In this document: in pieces, positions 23,501 through 34,454 of the stretch
Layout: the number at the start of each line of letters is the position of its first letter
Position numbering within the stretch: the first letter of the stretch is position 1
Assembly (NCBI RefSeq): GCF_019112545.1
Contig: NW_025064926.1
Span: forward strand, 62,001-126,000
Origin: Guyanagaster necrorhizus
Taxonomy: Eukaryota; Basidiomycota; Agaricomycetes; Agaricales; Physalacriaceae
Direction of reading: 5' to 3'
Length of the DNA stretch: 64,000 nucleotides
Position numbers and translations under genes: made by a program
The notes under the pieces: model-generated
The model's database searches: none
Seen by the model: the letters and a program-made list of their open reading frames with translations, nothing else
What the model was told of the DNA's origin: nothing

Positions 23501-23904
23501 AGATAGTCTCCCTGTTCTCTATCTCCTCATCTCATCTGTCTTCAGGATCTTTATCTGGCAATTCAAAAGGAATCTTTTGGTACTTACATCTGACAAAGGT
23601 GATCCAGCTGGTCTTCCAATTAACCAAGGGGTTGTGATAAATAAGCTAGTCATGTCCCAGGAATATCTCCTTGCTCCTGAGATCTGTTACAGCTAGATTA
23701 ATCTGTTTGGAATGATCTCCAATTGTGAGCTGTAGTTCTACAAACTTGGTGATTGACCTGGCTTGGTTCTTTATCCCATCTATGTTGTATACTGGAATGG
23801 GAGTGGCAGTGGCCTGAGTGAGTAACTGGTGTTTATCAATGAAGGCCCAGTTAATGGAACTTCTGGTGCAGCCACTGTCTATTAGCACAGTGACAGAGTG
23901 GGCA
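20505..23904 (-). pseudogene. E1 pol remnant
   Basis: Read on the minus strand from 23904 downward. The protease is at about 23890-23600 with an intact LIDSGCT active site and a KEIFLGHD block. RT follows at about 23330-22551 with a KCKFEIIKTEYLGVIISEGS segment, then RNase H at about 22540-22000, integrase at about 21900-20811 with AFTAFQHNNRLHSATGYTPF, and a chromodomain at about 20700-20505 with YYEIDEILNH and YLVSWNGYRPEFNQW. The order PR-RT-RH-IN-chromodomain identifies a chromovirus. Numerous stops and frameshifts break it. The upstream end is cut by the E6 LTR only a few codons before the protease Asp. Confidence 0.82.
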
Positions 23905-24374
23905 TATTATGATTTTTCTCATTCTATTTAATTTTTTCTATGAATAATCTCTATTTATGCTTAGTCAGAGCATCTAGCCAAAGTGCTTAAGATCATAGGA
24001 TGGGCATAGTCAGCACAACAGGTCTGTTCAATCATTGTCTTTTGATGCAACAGCATATCCAACAATATACAACAGACCTTTTGTATACAGTAGTGATACT
24101 CAAGAACAATAGGCACAAAGGACTTGACAATGTGCAATAGGCAGTAGTATAATTAGCTTCAATCTGTATAGTATATAAGACAGCTTGCTCTTGCTGGTAA
24201 CCCCAGCTTTGAGCTAAAGTTTATCTTCACACTATTACACTCTCAAGCCCATTCTAAAGATCTTGATCACACACTGGTATTATTCACACTAAAGTGAACT
24301 CTGATAGGACACTTGAATGTGAAGTGACATCAGTTTATCATATGAATATAGTCACATGCAACTTGGATCTAACA
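23905..24374 (+). repeat. E6 5' LTR
   Basis: Begins TATTATGATTTTTC, a G-to-A altered form of the family's TGTTATGATTTTTC, and ends TTGGATCTAACA; about 470 bp. The predicted RNA start AGCTTTGAGCTAA (24205-24217) matches the complement of the primer site at 24376-24388 in 11 of 13 positions; the two differences are a TG opposite CA pair. Confidence 0.72.
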
Positions 24375-24429
24375 ATTAGCTTGAAGCTTCTTCTTCTCTT
24401 TCCTCATACACTATAGTGTGGAGAAAAAC

Positions 24430-26390
24430 CAAATGCTCTCTATCAACCCTGAATCATCAAACTTTGACTGAGAGTTCTTCAAACTTCTTGCATCTATCAT
24501 CAGAACACTTCTAGGCTTATTGGTAATCATTCAGCTGTGCTGGGGATGCCAATCAGTTACCACCTGAGCCATCAGACACTATCAAGAATTCTAAAATATC
24601 CATCAAATTTTATACAATATAACCTCTGATCTTCTCTTACATGATATTTCCAGCTCCCAACAAATGTCTCACCAGTCTTAGAGGTGAGCTGTATCTGAAG
24701 CCAGGCCTAGCAGCTCATATTAGAAGAACATTCAAGAAGAAAGACACAAATACTCCCCTAGACTAAGAATAAGCAGAAACAGCAACCAATGTCTTGCAGG
24801 ATTCCAAAACCCATAGATTCCACCCCCTGTTCTAAATCACAAAGATGAGGATCTCCCCACAAACTTTTTTGAGCAGTCACCATCCTCCGATCTCTCTACC
24901 ACCTCCTGTTAGGTCCAAGCATCATGTGAGCCAATACATGTAATGAACAGGTGTCTCTTTGCACTTTGAGGGATCAGCTGAGCTCACTAATGTGTATTCA
25001 TATCAGTGTGTCACAAGGTCTTAGTAGACTTGAGGTAGAATGGTGGTTATAAACTTTAGCTTGAAGCTGGGGTTACCAGCGAGAGTGAGCCCTCATTAAA
25101 TACTGTACATGGTTTACTATTAATACTACATGCTTATTGTGTGTTTCTCTGTCCTGAATGCTCATTGTCCTTGAGCATTGTTACTGTACATAAAAGTCCG
25201 ATTGTGTGTTTGTCATTTGATGTCAGTAGTATCAGAAAACCATGGCAAAGTTAGCTTGTTGTGATGACTAAGCTGTTCCAGCCTGGTTCTAGGCACTCAT
25301 TCTTGATGTTAGACATCTTGACTAAGCATAGATAGGGGTTTTGTGATAGGAAAAGAAGGAAAAATTGTAACACCTCCAGAACCCACAGGATTGCTGACTG
25401 CATCTAGGATTCTCTTAATGCTATTAGATTGGCTCCAGAATCCCAGCATAACTCTTCAGACCTCTCACCTCTCTACATCACTCTAGCATAAAGCTCCACA
25501 AACCTTCACTCTGTCAGAACCAGCAGTAGAATGGGGAGGTCACCTGACCAGTGGACAGATGATAAGCAAAGAGGATGAGAAGTATGAGATAAAATCATTC
25601 ATCAACTATTCTCCACCTGAAACCTTAACATCCTGTTCAACTATAGCACAGCAGTATTACAGGAGGAGCAGTGGGGCAGATCATCTCATCCTTCTGACAT
25701 GGTTGACTACATTCAGGAGAAAGCCCAAAGAGAGACTGAAGAAGCCAAGTGAGACTGACAGAGGAGATAGCAGCAGTGAGAGGCTGAGGTGGCTTGCCTT
25801 GGAAGTGGCTCTCCAGGCTGGTACAGGCTCCAATCAGAGCTTTTGATCTCTACTCCTGTATTCCAGGAATCTAGCACCAATAACAACTATGATCCATAAA
25901 TGGATGGACCTACTGAGATCCTTATCACTGATGAAGCTAAAAGAAGAGGAGACAATAGAATTCCACCTTCAGGGTGGATTGACTTCTGCCCCACTAGCTC
26001 TGAAACTCTCAAATATCCTCCTTTCTGATATACCCCCAGCACAGACACTGCTTTCAAGAATGATGAGTCTATCCTTGGACACTATGGGCTTCAAGTACCT
26101 ATTAATGCTCATGTCTCTGCTCACACTCTCCAAGACTTTCTTGGAAGTAGAGTTGCTTGACAATTCCTCAATGAGCAGTTCTATGGAAACTTCTGCATCT
26201 ATAGCAAAAGAGTAGAGAGTGCATGAGCAATGGATGGGAACTGGTACAACAGCAAAATTAGAAACCATCCTCAGGCAGAATACACTGTCACACTAGCACC
26301 AGCCCCTTCAAGCCCCACTGCTGGACCTAGTATGCAGCCAGAGCAGTGGGTCACCAGCAACAATGATATGCAGGGTACATGTCCAGCCCT
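24430..26390 (+). pseudogene. E6 membrane-segment ORF and gag remnant
   Basis: Just after the primer site a broken frame reads EFFKLLASIIRTLLGLLVII and then QLCWGCQSVTT, clearly the same short ORF seen before gag in E4 and E5. The following 1.5 kb is gag linker sequence, Pro/Ser rich, with the ETSASIA segment near 26190 that aligns with the ETSTSIAEQW segment of E4. The solo LTR S1 (24907-25372) interrupts it. There are many stops and frameshifts and no intact product. Confidence 0.6.
24907..25372 (-). repeat. Solo LTR S1 with 5-bp target duplication CCTCC
   Basis: Starts TGTTAGGTCCAAGC and ends AAAAATTGTAACA, 466 bp, in the orientation of the minus-strand elements. CCTCC stands immediately before (24902-24906) and after (25373-25377), so this is a clean insertion that later lost its interior by LTR recombination. 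Only two CpG remain in it, which indicates considerable age. Confidence 0.88.
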
Positions 26391-27739
26391 ATAATTTGCA
26401 AATTCTGCATAACACACTAGAATATGCTAGTAACTGAGGATCATTAGCCAGTAGAGGGCTATGGCTGAGGCTCTGAGCTGATAGTCATGCTAGTCACCAA
26501 TACTAAGTCCAAAAGGGACTTTGTAAAATAACATAGCCTAAGGATAAAAATCCTAAGTCAGATTTGAACTTAGAAAAGTTCTGCACCACACCTTGGAAAA
26601 TACTAAGTCCAAGTTGGACTTAGAAATGGTACCTCAAATAGAGCCAATTATACATGCCACTAAGACAAGTATATTCTAAGACAGCTAGAGGCATAATACC
26701 ATAGCCAGTTGTGGAGTATTGAGTAAAGACAGCATCATTCAGGAGTAGTAAGAAGAGGAACCCAATGATCTGTGGCTAGCACTCTGAGTTTTGACTCAAA
26801 TGCCTAAGTCCAAATTTCCTAGGTATCAGATGACCTAAGAGACTTAGAATTGAGAGGAATAGAGTGGATAGGACTGGTTGACCAGACCTGACCAGGCCTG
26901 ATCAATCAAGCTACTAAGAATAACTTAGAGGATTAAAACTCTGAGTAGACAGAAAGGAGTTAGATACTCACAGACACTGTAGGCTTAAAATAAAGCTGTG
27001 CAGTGGCCAGGTGGATCTGGGCAAGCCTAGGGGAGTCCAAGAGTGCCACTATTCTGGAATAATAGCATGATTCCACTTTAAACAGGAGAAATATTATTTT
27101 GAATGCTTTATTTATAGATTCAGTATCTATTGTTGGTGTATAAAAGAAGGGAATGGGGGGGAAATAGCAAGCAAGTGACCCACCCCCATATTCAGACCTT
27201 CTAGCCCACTGTTGCTAGTCTCTGGGACAATGGATTTTGAGTTCTGCTTTGACTTAGTGATTTATTTAAGTTGCTTTGTCACTTAGAGAGGATTGGATTG
27301 GATTGGAATAATAACTGTATTTTGGGTTTCAGATTAATTTAGGTTCCAAACTATAAGGGTTTTAGCATCAGAATACAAGTTCTTCAGTTTTGAGGACTGC
27401 TAGCCAGCCAAGAGTGCAGCTAGTCAAGCCTAAGTGCTTGATAGACTTAGTATTTGGGTTTTAGAGTTCATTAGGCTTCAGAATAGTCTAAGTTGATTTG
27501 GAGCACAATTTTGCATTGATTCTAAGTCCTAATTATACTTAAACATTGCTATAAACTACTCTCATGAGTATTGCATCTTTGAAAGCAAGATAGAGTTGAA
27601 TAACTGTCTTTATTAACTGTTTCTTTGATTTTACTTAAGACTGCAAGAGTGCTTCTATTGTACTCAAAACAACCAACCTCAATTGTATTTGGTGATTGCA
27701 TATTGAGTGGTTAGGTGTTGGTGTTTGAGAGTTCATTCC
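26391..27739. repeat. Unassigned CpG-free block, possibly an old LTR
   Basis: No protein similarity to the surrounding gag or pol. It holds a TATA-like GTATAAAAG at 27138-27146, four copies of TAAGTCC scattered from 26508 to 27530, often close to their inverse GGACTTA, and a GATTGGATTGGATTGG tract near 27290-27306. Not one CpG occurs in 26281-27780. It could be a solo LTR of another family or the far end of E6; I could not find terminal TG..CA with a duplication. Confidence 0.45.
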
Positions 27740-29481
27740 TCATTCACCTCTCTTAGTCACTTAGCCATTATCAAGCACATCATCAGCCCCATCTTTTACT
27801 TTCTCCACCTTTATGTCTATGTCCAGTTCTTTGGCTTCTCTCTGCAGTTCTGCAATCTGCATTCAGATGTCCTCTCATGTCTATTTCTTCTTTAGACAAT
27901 CCTTGGACATATGCCTTTTTTGTCTGCAGTTGAAACACTTCTCTTCTTTTTTCAACTGGTTGATGTCCATTGGCTTGCCAGTGCCAGTGTAAGTAGTGCT
28001 GGTTCTGGTCTTCTGTGCAGTGTAGGAAGGGGTGGTGCTGAATTTGAGAGTGGTTCTGCTGGTCTTCCCATTGGTCAAGGAGGTGGACTTCTTCTCAGGT
28101 GTGAGTCCAGTGTTAACAGCCTTCTATTGAGATTACTCCTTATTCATCCCCTTGATTTGCTCTTTTCACATGTCATACTCCTTCAGGATATTGGTGCTGA
28201 TATTGGATATCATTTTGATGTAGGAGGCAGATACTCTAAGTTTGAGGTACTCAACCATCTTTCCATCATCATCAGTGCTGTCCCATATGCTGGTGAGAGT
28301 TCTCAGTCACTCCAACTCATCAAAGTACTTGCTCACTACTTTGTGGCTAGCCATTTGTAGCTTTTTCATCTTATTCTTGTGCACTTCTTGCACTGTCAGA
28401 TCAACAAACTTGTTATGTACTATTTGTTCAAACACTAACTAAGAGGGAAATCAGTGATATTGCTGGGTGGAAGAATAAAACATTGGAGAAATAAGTGTCC
28501 ACCAGTGTTTGGCCTTGCTTTTGAAATAGGAGGTCATGAAGGCTATCTTATTCATGTTAGTTTTGAGGTACATGATGTACACCTTGAAGTACTGCTCACA
28601 GTCAATCAGAAATTGATTGATATCATCAGATGCATCTTTAAAGGGGTGAGGGGTTCAAAGAAGATCAGGTTTGCACTAGAGTATTACTGTGTTCTGGGCC
28701 AGTGCATCTATTGGATTTGGGTATTCATTGAAAGGTGATTGGTGGAATTTAGCTGGCAGTTCAGAAAAGGAGTGCAGGAAGTTGTCATCAGTGACAGGAC
28801 TCTCTTGCAGAGCAGTGTCCTTTCATATGATTACTCTATTTTGGATAGTAAACCCTAATTTTACCACTTCTGGGTCATCCCTAACTGGTTCCTTCCCAGT
28901 TCTGCTCCTCTCAGCTTCATCAGGTGAGGGTTGTGCCTCGAGTAGTTGGCTTCTCTTGCTGGTCCAAGGGTTAGTAAAGCTGGTGGGCTGGGTCATTGGC
29001 TGAGGTTGAGGTTGGGTGGACTGGAAAGCTGAAGAGCAAATGGATGGTATAGCATAATAGAATTGGCTGGTCTGAGTTTGAATAGATGGTGCTATATAGA
29101 CAGCACACTTTAGAGTTGTTAATAGCATTCATAGCATTGGACCAATGTTGAACCTTGACTTGTACAGTGGTAACTCACCAAGTTGATCCTCTGGATGTCA
29201 TCTGTTATAAATATCAATTGCATATTTGGTGGTGGCATATCATAGGATATCCCACCACTCATTACTGTCCACATAAATATACTTCTGCTCCATCTTCAAG
29301 GCTACCCATTTAGCATTCCTCTATAGAAATACTGTTCCTTCATTATACAGTGCCTGATATTCCCCTTCTCTATATTATTATATTTCTTCTGCTAATACTT
29401 CTTCATCAGTTTCTTCAGCCAGGTTCTCTGGATATTGATATTCTTCTGGAAGAGTGAAAGAGTCACTGTTCTCATTGTCCT
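27740..29481 (-). pseudogene. E1 gag remnant
   Basis: On the minus strand an N-terminal acidic segment at about 29450-29380 is followed by a Pro/Gln-rich linker at about 29100-28850 and then a retrotransposon gag core, DASDDINQFLIDCEQYFKVY, near 28600. At the C-terminal end is a CCHC zinc knuckle, CFNCRQKRHMSKDC, near 27940-27900. Gag proteins coat the element RNA and form the particle. Many stops interrupt the frame. The upstream end is cut at 29481 by the E2 LTR, so the protein's first part lies outside the window. Confidence 0.72.
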
Positions 29482-30014
29482 TGTTAAGCCCAAATTCCAT
29501 GTGACCAATAACACATGATAAATGACTGCTACCTTGCACTTCAGGTAAAATGATCAAGTCCACTGATGCATTGTTGGTGCTGTGTGATCAAGGCACTTTG
29601 CAAGTCACTCAAGATAAGATGGTGAAGAATAAACTTTAGCTTGAAGCTGGGGTTACTACAGTGAGAGCTATGCTACTTAAATACTAAATCCTTATTGTTC
29701 TAAGAATATAACTATCTAATTGTCCTTGCTGGTGCTGTGTAGCATTTTGTTCAGCATTGCTAAGATACCTACAAAAAGTATTATTCTGCTGTTGAGCTGT
29801 TACTGCTGTTACTGCTGTGCAATGACAAAAGAGGTGCATCTATCATTGTGCTGCTACAAGGCTCACAGCAGCACAGTAGAATCTGGGCAGTGCTGCTGAC
29901 TAAGTGCTCCCATGATCCTAAGCATCCAAGTCTAGGTGCTCTGACTAAGCAGAAATAGGGGTCAATCCTAAATAAATCAAGAAAAAAAAAAAGAAAATAA
30001 GAAAAATCATAATA
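29482..30014 (-). repeat. E2 3' LTR
   Basis: Begins TGTTAAGCCCAAATTCC and ends AAAAATCATAATA, the last CA having become TA; 533 bp. The polypurine tract complement (TTACCCTCTCCTTAAG) follows at 30015. It is not preceded by a primer site, which shows that it is the 3' LTR of E2 and not the 5' LTR of E1. Confidence 0.82.
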
Positions 30015-30229
30015 TTACCCTCTCCTTAAGACCATCATCCTGATGGCTAATTTAGAGATAAGTCTGCTGGTCTATATGCAGTATCCACAGTCCTTTCCAG
30101 TCTTGCAGGTGGCTGATCTGCTGGATTGCAGATATTGTGGCTCAGTAGAGTATAATATTGAATATGTCCCCTGTTGACAATCTATTGGATTCAAAATTTA
30201 GATGGATGTATTTGCCTATATCCATCTTG

Positions 30230-33200
30230 TTGTTTTGTTGTTCATAGTCATATATTGCTTCTTTGGCATCCATATACTTCTTATTGACCTATTGATTTGA
30301 TTCTGGGCTGTATTCTTTCTAGCTGACTAGATAGTCAACAGTTGTTTTTATGCCTTCACCTTGTGCTTTTATCTTTCAGTATTTGTGGTTTAAGACTTTA
30401 TCGATTTCATAGTGTTTTTCATTGTCAATGAGTTCTGGTGGAGGTGGTCATAGTCATTCTTGGTTTGGAAAGGCTGGTGCAATGTATAGTGTTAATAATG
30501 TCTCATTGAAGACATTATGAACTTTTCAAGTTGTTAGTAACTGCAACTTGTAAGCTGAGTTGCCAACTTTGGTGAGTATGAGAAATAGTCTTGTCTATTT
30601 GTCTGCCAATTTCTGTTTTGGCTGGGGTAGATAAAGATTTGTTGTATCTAACCAGACCTTGTTGTTGATTGAATACTCATGTGCCATCCTTCGATGTTTG
30701 TCATGCTGCTTCTTCATAGTTGAAGCAGCCTTTTTGAGAGCTGTCTTTGTCTCATTGTGGATTTTTGCCATTTCATAGGCAAAATCTGTTGGCACCAGTG
30801 TTGTCATGTATACCCATTCACTTTGGGTGACTGGTGAGTGTCATCTGTAGTTGATAAAGAATGAGATCTTGCCTGTAGCTGAATAAATCCTATTGTTGTG
30901 TTGGAAAGCAGCCAGTGCTAGCCACTCTGTCCAATTGTCTTGTCAATAATTGATGAAAAGTCAAAGATACTTTTCAACCTCTTGATTCACTTGCTCTGTC
31001 TGACCATCTGTCTGGGAGTGATATGCTGTAGAGATATTCTATTTGATATTGAGGAGTCAGTACAAGTTGTTTAGGAATTTAGAGATGAATTGTGGCCCTC
31101 TGTCTGAAATTACTACTTGAGGCATGCCATACTTTGCATAAACCTCATCTCATAGGATTTTTGCCCATCCTTCTGATATTAATTCTGTTGAACGGATAAT
31201 CAGAATGATCACCTTTGAGAAGTGATCAACTATGATGATGATTGTATCATAGCTGTCACTTTTGGGAAGTCTGGTTATCATATCCACCAAGATGTGGGTC
31301 TATAGTGACAAAGAGACCTCATTTGGGTGGAGTGGTGCTGCTCATAGTTGAGTTAAGGATTTGCCACACTGATAAGCCTTGCAAGCCTTGACATATCAGG
31401 TGATATCATGGTCCATCTTGAGCCACCAATATTCCTGTAGGACAAGTTTCTTTGTTTTAGCAATGCTAGAGTGTTCAGCCATTGCATGATTATGACATGT
31501 GGCAATGATATCACCATGAAGTTTCTGATCTCTTAGAATATAGATTCATCCATCATAATGGATCAATCCCTCTTCTTTCTTCAGTCCTTGCTCATGATTG
31601 AGTGAGAGAGCTATTCATTGATCCCACTTGTAGGGATCTCAGGTCGCACTCTTGATGTGTTCATGCACTTTCTCTTCAGTGGGCATTATCATTACCTGGA
31701 AGTGTTCTGATCATAGAAGTATGACTTTCTTGTTGCTGTCTCCCCTTTGATCATAGTCAGCCCTCTGGCTGAGAAAGTCAGCCTTCTTGTTTGCTGTGTC
31801 AGCCTTATAGTGCAGCATATACTCATATTCTGATAATTCTGTAACTCATCAGGCTTGTTGGTGATTGAGCTTTTGGGAAAGTCAGAAGTATCAAAGGTTC
31901 TGATAATCTGTCCAGATCTCAAAGATCTGGACTGCTCCAATGAGATAATGCCACCATTCAGCTAGGGCAAGCATTATGGTAAGGAGTTCTTTGTTGTAGA
32001 TTTTATAGTTGCATTCTGTGACAGTAAGCACTTTTGACAAGAAGGTGACTGGTTGCTACTTGCCATCCTGTTTCTGAGAGAGGATTGCCCCAATGGTGCT
32101 CTTACTCGAGTTTGCCTCTACTTGGAACTTTCTGTCCTGAGTTGGAATTGCCAGGACAACATCCTCAGCCAATTGGTGTTTAAGATCATCAAACACTGAT
32201 TGTTGTGATAGCCCTCAAGTCCATGGTACATTTCTGATTAATTGTGTTATAGGTCAGACTATTTTGCTATAGTCCCAAATGAACTGATGGTAGAAGTTGG
32301 TGAAGCCAAGAAATGATTGTAATTTCTTCTTCTTGGTTGGTCCCAGCCATTCTGTTACCTCTGCCACTTTGATAGAGTCCATCCTGATGCTTCCTTCACT
32401 GATAATGACTCTGAGGTATTCTGTTTCCAATACCTTGAATTTATATTTCTCAGCTTTGAGGAATAGACAGTGCTTCCTTATTAAGGCTAGTATCTATCAT
32501 GCTAGCTATTGGTGTTCCTCCTTGGTCTTGGACATAATTAGAATATTGTTCAAGTAGATTGTAATCTTTCCAATAGCAATGAGATTCTTGAAGATGTCAT
32601 TTATCATCCACTGAAAGGTGGCTGATGAATTTATGAGACCAAAGAACATGACCATTGGTTTGAACAATCCTCTGTTGGTTTGAAAAGCAGCCTTCTATCC
32701 ATTGCCTTCTTTGATACAGACATTGTTATATTCCCATCAGACATCCAGCTTGGTATAGTACTTAGCACTCTGAAGTTTGTCCATTAATTCTGAGATCAAC
32801 AGAAGCAGATAATGATTTTTGATTATCATTTTATTGAGCTTCTGATAATCCTGTACAGGTCAGAGTTTTTCATCCTTCTTTTTGATGAAGAAGAAGAGAG
32901 AGACCATCAGAGACTTTGATGGCTGAATCCATCTGCTGGATAAGTTTTTATCAAGAAACTTATTCAGTTCTTATTGCTCATTGTTGCCAAGTGGATAAAC
33001 CTTGCAATTCAGATTGGCATTAGCATTGGGAATCAGTTCTATCACATGGTCCCAAGGTTTTGGGTCAGGTAATTCATTGAAACTTTCTTTTTAGAATAAG
33101 TCCTGAAAGTCTCATGCCCACTCAGGCACCATTTCTTTGAACATTTTTTCCTCCTTGTCAGTATTAGCCTTTGCTGCCAAATTATTTGCATAGTGTATAG

Positions 33201-33960
33201 CTCGAATGCAAATGGCTTGTTGCAAGTCAATGGCAAGAATTGTTTCACTATCTTTCATCTCTTCATTTCACCAATCTTTGAGATCTTCATCCAGTAGTTC
33301 AAATGGAATTTTCCAACAGTGGCATCTGATAAAGATGATGCATCCAGTTTTTCAGTTGATTAGCAGATTGTGTCGAATCAACCAATCATGACCAAGAAAT
33401 ATCTTCTTGGTTTCTAAGTTGGTCATAGCCAAGTTGATTCATTCTGAATGGTTGCTGATAGTGAGTCTAAATTCAACATATTTAGTGATCAAACCGACTT
33501 GATTCTTTGTCTCATCTGCATTATAGACTGGAATGGGAGCTGCTGTAGCCTGGGTAGGAAGATTGTGCTTGGTGACAAAAGCATAATTGATGGAACTCCC
33601 AGTGCACCCACTATCAATCAGAGTAGTGACTTTATGGATGCTCTAAGACATGAGTGTCTCAATTCAGACTTTGGCCAATAGGTCTTGTCCTGAGGTCTTA
33701 GATCATTGGATGAACTTCCATGGTCTGTGTAGTTCATTGAGCCATTCCAGGGCTCGACATCATTCTGCTTCTCACATTCCAGTGATCATGTTGTCAATCA
33801 TCTCCTCAACTCAGATCTTGTGTACTCAATTCTTGAGTACAGCCTTTGCCACTTCTTTATTCTTTGCATCACTGATGGCTCACCAAGTCCATTTGGTATC
33901 GAATGGCTTTAGCCAACCAATAAGACCCTCTGCTCTGATTCAGCCCATAGGCAGTTGAGT
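30230..33960 (-). pseudogene. E2 pol remnant
   Basis: The minus-strand order from high to low coordinates is as follows. A protease near 33640-33290 has an intact LIDSGCTGSSI active site. RT lies at about 33100-32300, RNase H at about 32200-31690 and integrase at about 31640-30595, the last ending in a NKVWLDTTNLYLPQPKQKLA core. A chromodomain region lies at about 30440-30230. Protein order and wording closely follow E4 and E5. Many in-frame stops and small indels rule out a functional polyprotein. The first part of pol (before the protease) is at about 33960-33650 with the SATHAV-type linker decayed. Confidence 0.78.
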
Positions 33961-34454
33961 TGATTCCTCATTCAATGCCCATTTAATGGTATTAGATTTA
34001 GTGTTAGCCTTTTTGATGCTCAATGATGACACACCAGTAGAGCCCTCTGCCCTTGTTCAGCTTATGAGTGATTGAGATGATTTCTTGAGCGATTTTAGTG
34101 TCTGAGTGATAATGTTGGGTATATTCAAATGCATGCATAATTTAGACATAGGGAATGGTACTACAAGAATAAAGTCAGTCTATTCAATGGCTGGTTGTGA
34201 CAAACCACTCTTTAATGATTTGGCTGAGTCAGTGGAATCACTCACTGCTTGGCCTCATCTTTTATCTTCTCAGATTTGTTGTCAACCCTAAGGTCTTCAT
34301 CTTCCTTTATCAACTCAGTGATTTGCATCCATATGTCTTCTTGAGTGCACTTATTCTTCTTCTGGAGACAGTTTTGTGCCATGTGGCCCTTCTGACCATA
34401 ATTGAAACACTTTCTCTCCTTCTTGAGGTGATCTATGTCTATTGGCTTACTCAT
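33961..34454 (-). pseudogene. E2 gag C-terminal piece with damaged zinc knuckle
   Basis: The minus-strand frame 34454-34242 reads a DHLKKERKC entry into the nucleic-acid-binding knuckle CFNYGQKGHMAQNC, in which the second Cys has become Tyr (TGT to TAT, a G-to-A change). A charged tail, LIKEDEDLRVDNKSEKIKDE, follows. The piece is interrupted upstream by X. In E4 and E5 the same place reads CFNCGQ, so the Tyr is a copy-specific defect. Confidence 0.72.

Larger units (their letters stand above)
23905..26390 (+). mobile_element. E6: 5' part of a plus-strand chromovirus inserted in E1
   Basis: A 5' LTR (23905-24374) is followed by a primer site, a decayed membrane-segment ORF and gag-like sequence to about 26390. 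There it ends without pol or a 3' LTR. Similarity in order to E4 (LTR, ORF0, gag linker) is clear, for example the segment near 26180 that parallels E4 near 45690. The solo LTR S1 sits inside. The right boundary is uncertain because the next 1.35 kb is unrelated. Confidence 0.68.
19989..29481 (-). mobile_element. E1: oldest Ty3/gypsy chromovirus copy, fragmented by E6 and E2
   Basis: The left end is an LTR at 19989-20456, then antisense pol with chromodomain, integrase, RNase H, RT and protease to 23904. Element E6 and an unexplained 1.35 kb block interrupt it there. Antisense gag resumes near 27740 and runs to 29481, where the LTR of E2 is inserted. The rest of gag and the 5' LTR would lie beyond E2, outside the window. 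Roughly 600-700 bp expected between the gag zinc knuckle and the protease, judged from E5, are missing. CpG is almost absent and stops are frequent in every domain, so the copy is dead and old. Confidence 0.82.

Noticed and set aside
29482..30014. This LTR as the 5' LTR of E1
   Set aside because: It is not preceded by a primer site but follows E1 gag abruptly, and on its other side it adjoins the polypurine tract and pol of E2.
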